Shown here: positions 1 to 64,000 of the stretch, piece after piece | Position numbering within the stretch: position 1 is the first letter of the stretch | Layout: each line of letters opens with the position of its first letter | Assembly: GCF_964340395.1 (NCBI RefSeq) | Contig: NC_135556.1 | Location: forward strand, 18,224,001 to 18,288,000 | Direction of reading: 5' to 3' | DNA from: Glandiceps talaboti | Taxonomy: Eukaryota; Hemichordata; Enteropneusta; Spengelidae | DNA: 64,000 nucleotides | Notes under the pieces: generated by a model | The model's input: only the letters and a program-made list of their open reading frames with translations | The model's database searches: none | Told to the model about the DNA's origin: nothing | Translations under genes and position numbers: made by a program

Positions 1-1143
1 TATATTTTATGCAATTGTAATTCAAAACACTTTATTGAAGGCCAATGATTCTATCCCTGGTTCTGGCATTTAGTGACATATTATCCGTGACGCATTATAT
101 AGCATTATTCTTTTGTTTCTGAACTATCTTTCTTTGTAAATCTGCCAAACAGCAAATTTCACACCCACATTTTAATCCTAAGCCAAAGTGGACCTTTAAC
201 GTCGTATTACTGACCTAAACCTAAACCAGATTACAAACTGTAATCCAACATATCCAGATGACTGTACAACACGGTATCTCTTAGTGTTCTGTTTTATATT
301 ATTGATTTATGCTGAGAGTCAAACATTCTTTTATCAGTTACTCAGTAACTTTGGCAATGCTTATCTCCAGTTGCCATGACAACATAATCTCAAAATATTA
401 TCTCCACTTGCAGTTCCATGACAAGTGTTACTATCTGGTTGTCAGGGTTACTGTGGTCATAGCAACAGTCATGATGATGCATGCCTGTGTTTGCTTTTAT
501 AAGTAGATTGATAAAGACATGTAACACAAAACTAATTTCATGACTGTGATAATAATAGTGCCGTGATGTACTGGTTACAATATCAGTGACTGTAGAGTAC
601 ACAGTTCTGATAAAAATAACATACATGTACTCCAGTGGTCAAAAACGCTATGACAAAGGCACGCATGACTTTCCACCTCCAATAGTCATATACAAAATTA
701 CTAGTATTATGAAAGCTGCACTAGCTGCAACTGAACCAATTTTTTGAAACTGTTTTAGTAGAAAGACTGACTCAGTGTAAGAATCCCACAAAGTGGATAA
801 AGCACATTGTCTAGCTGTACACACAGTATATGTGCAACATATTCAATCAAATTGAGTTTTAGATGTGCATCCGAAAATCAGCTCCACAGTGAATCATAAT
901 TTCAACTTTATTACCGTATACTACTTATAGATAATATAGACTACTAATTGACATGTACAATGTCAAATTTGTGGTATTTTAACAATTTTCAGTGGATTTA
1001 TTTATTGTTGGTTGTCTGTTTTTAAAAAAAATAGTACTTTGGCTAGAGATAGTACATGTATAAACTGAAAATGATGGAATATGTCATACTTTATGCTTAG
1101 AAAATCATAACTTGTGCATTCCGAAGTAAAATCAATTACTAAC
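1..1143 (-). other. Partial DCLK intron (after exon 11)
   Basis: No exon encoding kinase subdomains X-XI is seen. It holds one copy of a dispersed repeat (about 103-190) and otherwise AT-rich sequence. Confidence 0.8.
103..190 (+). repeat. Dispersed repeat copy A
   Basis: It shares ATTATTCTTTTGTT, TCTGCCA, TTTCACAC and TTTNATCCTAA blocks in the same order with 15304-15400, and with 7604-7690 in reverse orientation. No terminal features were seen. Confidence 0.6.
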
Positions 1144-59405
<58,262 letters not shown>

Positions 59406-59494
59406 CTTGTATAAATGATTAGTGGTACTTAAAATTACAGCGAAAGTCGAATTTCAGGATCCGATCGATGACGAAGGCAGTTTCCCCAGGCTCC

Positions 59495-59830
59495 CTACAA
59501 AAAAGGCACAGAAATTATTAATCAGCGATCAATATCGTTTTACAGGTAAAATGCAGAAAATGTTACGTGGTACAGCTCTCTTTTACTCGATAATACTGCT
59601 GTACACTTGGTTGAGTTGGCATTATCTAAAGGCCTTTACACCTAACTCAAAATACAATCCATAGAAATGGCAGAAGTGAAAATTTATAATTTCAAGGTCG
59701 CTCGGCAAGGATCATGGGGAACACCACAGCAACACATCACTCATTTTCAAACGAATCGGAGGATATCAGATAACGTTTATATGTAACGAACGGGGAAATA
59801 AAAAACTTCAGGTGAATTTGCGGTACTCAC
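59495..59830 (-). other. Putative first DCLK intron (5' UTR)
   Basis: 336 bp between donor GTGAGT (59830) and acceptor with a T-run and TAG (59495). An 80-codon plus-strand frame overlaps it and the UTR but shows no domain. Confidence 0.5.
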
Positions 59831-60010
59831 GATTCGTCTGGAACAACAGCAGTGTACTGATGACAAGTAAGAGGCGACGATGAGTTCTAGATCTACAATT
59901 TCACGGGTAACCGGTGCGATTTTAGTTGGACATCCTTGCGTCACACAGCAACCACCGGGCTTCAAAGCCAGACACTGTCACTGAGGTCACTGTCTCTTTT
60001 CCCCGTGTAA
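59831..60010 (-). other. DCLK: Probable DCLK non-coding first exon (5' UTR)
   Basis: On the minus strand a strong donor (ATC|GTGAGT, GT at 59830-59829) lies 336 bp upstream of the acceptor of the first coding exon, which has a T-rich tract and TAG at 59497-59495. Joining them gives a 5' UTR. The upstream border (transcription start) is not visible, so 60010 is a placeholder. The stretch is CpG-rich compared with the introns. A 62-residue reading frame here is unlikely to be translated with the kinase, because an in-frame TGA sits in the UTR part of the next exon. Confidence 0.5.
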
Positions 60011-60300
60011 TCTACATGCCTCGTTTTCGTGTCCGAGGACGAAACCATTCATGAAAGAGGCGTGCCTTCGAGCTTCCCCAGTCATGAAATAAGCCACAAC
60101 ACACGTGGCTATTCTTATCACCTTATTTATTTGACTTTCACGACTGAAAGGGTGGTTTTATAGTTAATTCGAAATCTAATAATTTTTAAACACTCGTAAA
60201 ATGTAACACATTTCGTATCGATATTATTTTTGTTTTGGAATGGGCCGATGTGTACATGACTTGCGTCATGACTCATAGGTTCGAGTGAGGACACCATATA
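59832..60300 (-). promoter_or_regulatory. CpG-enriched putative DCLK promoter region
   Basis: CpG dinucleotides are frequent from about 59.88 to 60.11 kb and scarce in the introns. Elements seen: TGCGTCA at 59937-59943, and TGCGTCA running directly into TGACTCA (AP-1 site) at 60262-60275. No convincing minus-strand TATA box was found. Promoter function is inferred from position only. Confidence 0.4.
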
Positions 60301-60796
60301 AAATCAATGCGGCCATGTTTACATCCATTACGAAATAAATCACATTACGTTATGATTCACCACAAAAGCTGACGGCTTCTTTTTGATGACTTTAGCAACG
60401 CACAACATGTACATATAACACACGTACGAACTGTCTGGGTTTATAGGTGCAGATCCCGGGTGGAAGATGCCATGCTGTTTTGATTACTCTAGCGATTAGG
60501 ATAGTACTGCCACCAATTGCGGCACAGTAAAATATGAAATTATTGTTTTTTATGCTACAACGCCAGTTACACTTCTTGAAGCTGACTACCATATTTTGTG
60601 GAATACTTAAATATTATATTTTGGGATTTACGTAATTTTTATTGAAAAGGTATTTTAAATGAATGTGTTGTCTCAGTAATTATTGTTTACTGCATCAGGA
60701 AGGTGTGTATGGTAACTGGGATTTTATTTTCAATTGGTTGAAAAATATATTATAATAACGAAATAAGTGAAAATGCTTTAAAATTTAGTAGTTCAA

Positions 60797-60798
<2 letters not shown>

Positions 60799-60842
<44 letters not shown>

Positions 60843-60843
60843 G

Positions 60844-60875
<32 letters not shown>

Positions 60876-60885
60876 TGCGCGCGCA
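60799..60885. repeat. (GT)n-(GC)n microsatellite, Z-DNA prone
   Basis: Uninterrupted alternating purine-pyrimidine over about 87 bp: GT units passing into GCGT and then GCGCGC. It lies about 0.9 kb upstream of the putative first exon. Confidence 0.97.
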
Positions 60886-61415
60886 TATTTGCGCCAGGGC
60901 TAGGGACGTATAAACGTATATACCGTACGTCCCTTGTTTGCGCTAATGAATGAGTCGTGGCATTGGTTATGTTCTGTCTGACAAGTTATGGCATTCCCTC
61001 ACATGCACTTGAAGAACATTCCACCATAAACAATGATTTCACTGACCCTTAACTAATTGTATCATAAAGTCAGTTCACTTATTTGACGTTTCAAACTCAA
61101 TGCTAAATTATCACCCATGCATTGTATTGTGTATATATCTAAAATATGATAAGCTCAGATATTATAACCTACAGTGTCATATACCATAAATAAACTGACC
61201 TGAGGTCGTTCCTATATATACCGAAAGATGACTATCGAATTTACTGAACCAGTGCTACTCCTGTATGTTTCTGTGTTATCGAATCTAGACTAGTCTGCAG
61301 ATCCAGCTTATCTTGTTAGTATAACCATTTTACACAAGACGAAGTCTTAATTCGTATATGAGGGTCATGTTTAAAGAAAGCGTGTTATTTAAACTTTGCT
61401 TCTAGTATCAGGATG

Positions 61416-61526
61416 ATTACCATTTGCAGTGTAAATGGGATACAACTTCAAGTTCATGTAATACGTACTGTCGACAGTAAATACATGAACTTGAAGTTTT
61501 ATCCCATTTGCACTGCAAATGGTAAT
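61416..61526. repeat. Near-perfect 111-bp hairpin
   Basis: Arms 61416-61472 and 61473-61526 meet at CTGTCGACAG with essentially no loop. They pair over the outer 45 bp with two mismatches; a 3-nt asymmetry lies near the tip. No coding capacity. Confidence 0.9.
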
Positions 61527-64000
61527 AATATTATATTGGCGGATTTAGGCAGTGAGAATTGATTGGAGGTGGCAGGCACATTTCAACTTAAAGCAACTTG
61601 CTCGCAATTGGCAGCAAGGACACATGCGAGGGTGCCTGTGAGATCAAAACACACTATCCAATACAATTATTTTGCAAAACAAGTTCTTTAATAATAAAGA
61701 TCAATAAAGAATTGAAATTACTGGCGTGTCGAGAAAACCTAGTTTATCATTTAATACGAGTAAAATAATTCGATGTAAAAGACTACGGATACTTAACTGA
61801 CGACATTTTTTTTACATGTATTCATCACATACAATCGCTGCATTTTATACTCTATATGATATCAGTAAAAGTACACTTTGATGACAATTTGAAACAGGGT
61901 TTCTTACTTGTCTGTGGTTTAACCAACTTGTCAACTACCTTACACATATATATGTAATTGTAGAATAATAATATGAACTCGGAGATTTTATTCACGATTT
62001 CAACTTAAAATGAGTAATACCTAATCATTGGAATTTTCAATAAATATATGATTGGTTTGTCTGGTGGAAAAAACAATACCCCAATTACAGCTAGTGCGAT
62101 CTCCATTGTAATTTGAATTTCAAGTTTTGTCGATCTGTACGTGTACACGATTAAGTCATCCGGTGCATGCGTGGTGTAGGATAATGGGAGACTGGTGTAG
62201 TCCTTCACGGAATGAGCTACGATTAAAAAGTATACCCATCGTGCCCATGAATTGGTACGTATAAATTATAACTTACTACTTGCAGTACAATGTACTGTGG
62301 ACGTATGTAGTTTAGCTTATTCATCTCATATGAAGTATTAAAAAAATCAGCATATCACTTTCATTAGTAGCTGTATTAATTGTAGTGTTATTATATTAGT
62401 TTCTGGGACTTTTCGTTCCGGAATCAATTAGACATATTGCAGCGTACACTATAGTCAAACACTGTTCATTCACAAAAGTGTGTGAGGTGATGGGGAGGGG
62501 AGGGGGTGAGAGAGACGTTTTCTGGCCACTAAACTGGTTATGCGCCAAAATATTCATGGTACTGCATGCATGCGTCGATACAATGTTGTGCGGACAAATA
62601 CAAGTGGACTAGAACAATACGAACACCAGTTCGCCATACTTGGATTTTATTGTGGAATATATAGTTTCGAGATTCTCCACACAGCCGACTCTTGTTTCTT
62701 TTGTATAGAGTTATAGCATGGAAGTATAATACTTCCATGGTTATAGGATATCGGTCCATAGTAATCGCCGACTCCGATGCAGGTTTGAGCGAAATTCGAA
62801 GTGCTAATACAATCAATTCTATTCTCACCTTTGTCCATAAAACTAGAACTTTTTGTCATCAGAACACACGCACTAATACTCCATAAGGTCTGCATTACGG
62901 CACGTGTTCTGTATATCAAAACAGTCAAAAACATTGTGAAGTCAAACAAATACATCGACGATCCCATCTTCAAGTCTTTTCTCAGAGCCTCATCGACTAG
63001 TAGTGAATTCGCAAAATTAGCAATTGCCATGATGGATTATCTCGTCAAGACTATTGATTAAAGTTCATTATGATACAAATGTACAGCATAATTAATATTG
63101 TGCAATGTTGTGAAGATAGGACACCCCACCCTCAGCAATCAACATAGGGACCCTGTCACAGCTATACTGTCGGTGGCAGTATGCATAGTCTCTATTTGAA
63201 GCGCCACCAACGGCTGCCATGTCTTGTTACAACACGTTGGAATGATTTCTTGCTTTGGAAGTTTTATAGGGGTGGGGTAGACGGAACCCAGTAAAACTCA
63301 AAGATTGTGTGGGGAAGACATTATTAATATGATAATGATAGCATTCACATATAAAGAATCTATGAATATCACACACAGCAAAATGAATTTCAAAGAGACA
63401 TTTTGGGCATTCAAATAATTTATTTACATTCCATGTGAAATTATGACTATTCAGACGAGAAATTCCACATAGTATATCTCTGCATACGATTTGTACCAGT
63501 TTCAACACAACGCATGTAACTGTGTCCCCATGACAACAAGTGTGTACACACAAATTCAAAATTAACGTCACTCCTTACATAATTAAGACAGAATAACTCC
63601 CCATTCACCTTTATATACATCATGACCTCTCTTGGTCAACATTTGCACATCTGTTAAACTTTCTTGTGACAATTTTCAACGCAAGGGATCATACCAAAAA
63701 CAACACAAATGAAATTTGAAAACCATCTATGAAATGAGACACTAGTATATCATTGACAACGATAATATGGCCTACCTTTGTGTGTGTTTACCATACTATA
63801 GTCACATGACTAAGGAGTTTTAAAAAGTCAAATGGGGCAAAGGGAAAATAAACTTGTCTGCTATGGTATTGTATTATCACCATTCTTGAATTGACAAAGA
63901 AAAATTGCAATTGACAAATGTTTCACTTTGAAAAAGAAATGAGACGCATGCAACAAATCTCAAAGGAACCACAAGCCCACACACAATTGCTAATGACTAC

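Larger units (their letters stand above)
60301..64000. other. 5' flank of DCLK, no confirmed gene
   Basis: It holds a GT/GC tract (60799-60885), a short inverted repeat with arms AGGGACGTA/TACGTCCCT (about 60901-60942), a 111-bp hairpin (61416-61526) and possible but unproven reading frames at 62647-63061. Sequence after 63.1 kb shows nothing recognised. Confidence 0.7.

Noticed and set aside
59422-59664. 80-codon plus-strand frame next to the kinase start
   Set aside because: It overlaps the minus-strand 5' UTR and its strong acceptor; the apparent protein character comes from CpG-rich UTR sequence and no domain was seen.
59777-59965. In-frame N-terminal extension of the kinase through the upstream exon
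   Set aside because: With the acceptor at 59495 an in-frame TGA precedes the ATG, so the extension cannot be read.
63227-63571. 114-codon minus-strand Cys-rich frame
   Set aside because: No domain, no splice or promoter support, composition compatible with chance.

Overview
The window is invertebrate animal nuclear DNA: AT-rich, with long introns, GT/AG splice sites, many microsatellites and no prokaryotic-style gene packing. The clade is not resolved. One GIY-YIG (Penelope-like) retroelement remnant, a tRNA-derived SINE and a single DCLK-type gene suggest a bilaterian such as a hemichordate, echinoderm, lancelet or lophotrochozoan, but this is a guess.

One protein-coding gene fills most of the window. 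It lies on the minus strand and encodes a doublecortin-like kinase (DCLK, orthologous to vertebrate DCLK1/2). I placed eleven coding exons with GT/AG borders and compatible phases. Together they encode the first 589 residues plus two bases: two tandem DCX microtubule-binding domains (exons 1-2), a short Ser/Pro/Arg-rich linker (exons 3-5), and the kinase domain from the glycine loop to subdomain IX (exons 6-11). The rest of the kinase and the C-terminal tail lie beyond base 1. A non-coding first exon ending at 59831 and a CpG-rich promoter region around 59.83-60.1 kb are inferred.

Layout, left to right: 0-3.5 kb, kinase exons 11-8 with an ATCC satellite; 3.5-6.2 kb, an intron with a GGTCA/TGACC minisatellite and a SINE; 6.27-21.56 kb, a 15.3-kb intron with microsatellites, a dispersed repeat, a 329-bp foldback element and a GCATG cluster; 21.56-23.1 kb, exons 6-3; 23.1-28.2 kb, an intron with the Penelope-type mini-element, an octamer (ATGCAAAT) array and a triplicated CRE+DR1 module; exon 2; then a 30.3-kb intron of simple repeats; exon 1 at 58.6-59.5 kb; then 4 kb of 5' flank with a Z-DNA-prone GT/GC tract and a near-perfect 111-bp hairpin.

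The most unusual objects are the compact inverted-arm Penelope-like element (with a short tail, a 14-bp target-site duplication and a hammerhead-like core in its arms) and two intronic repeat arrays in which transcription-factor-like sites are multiplied.
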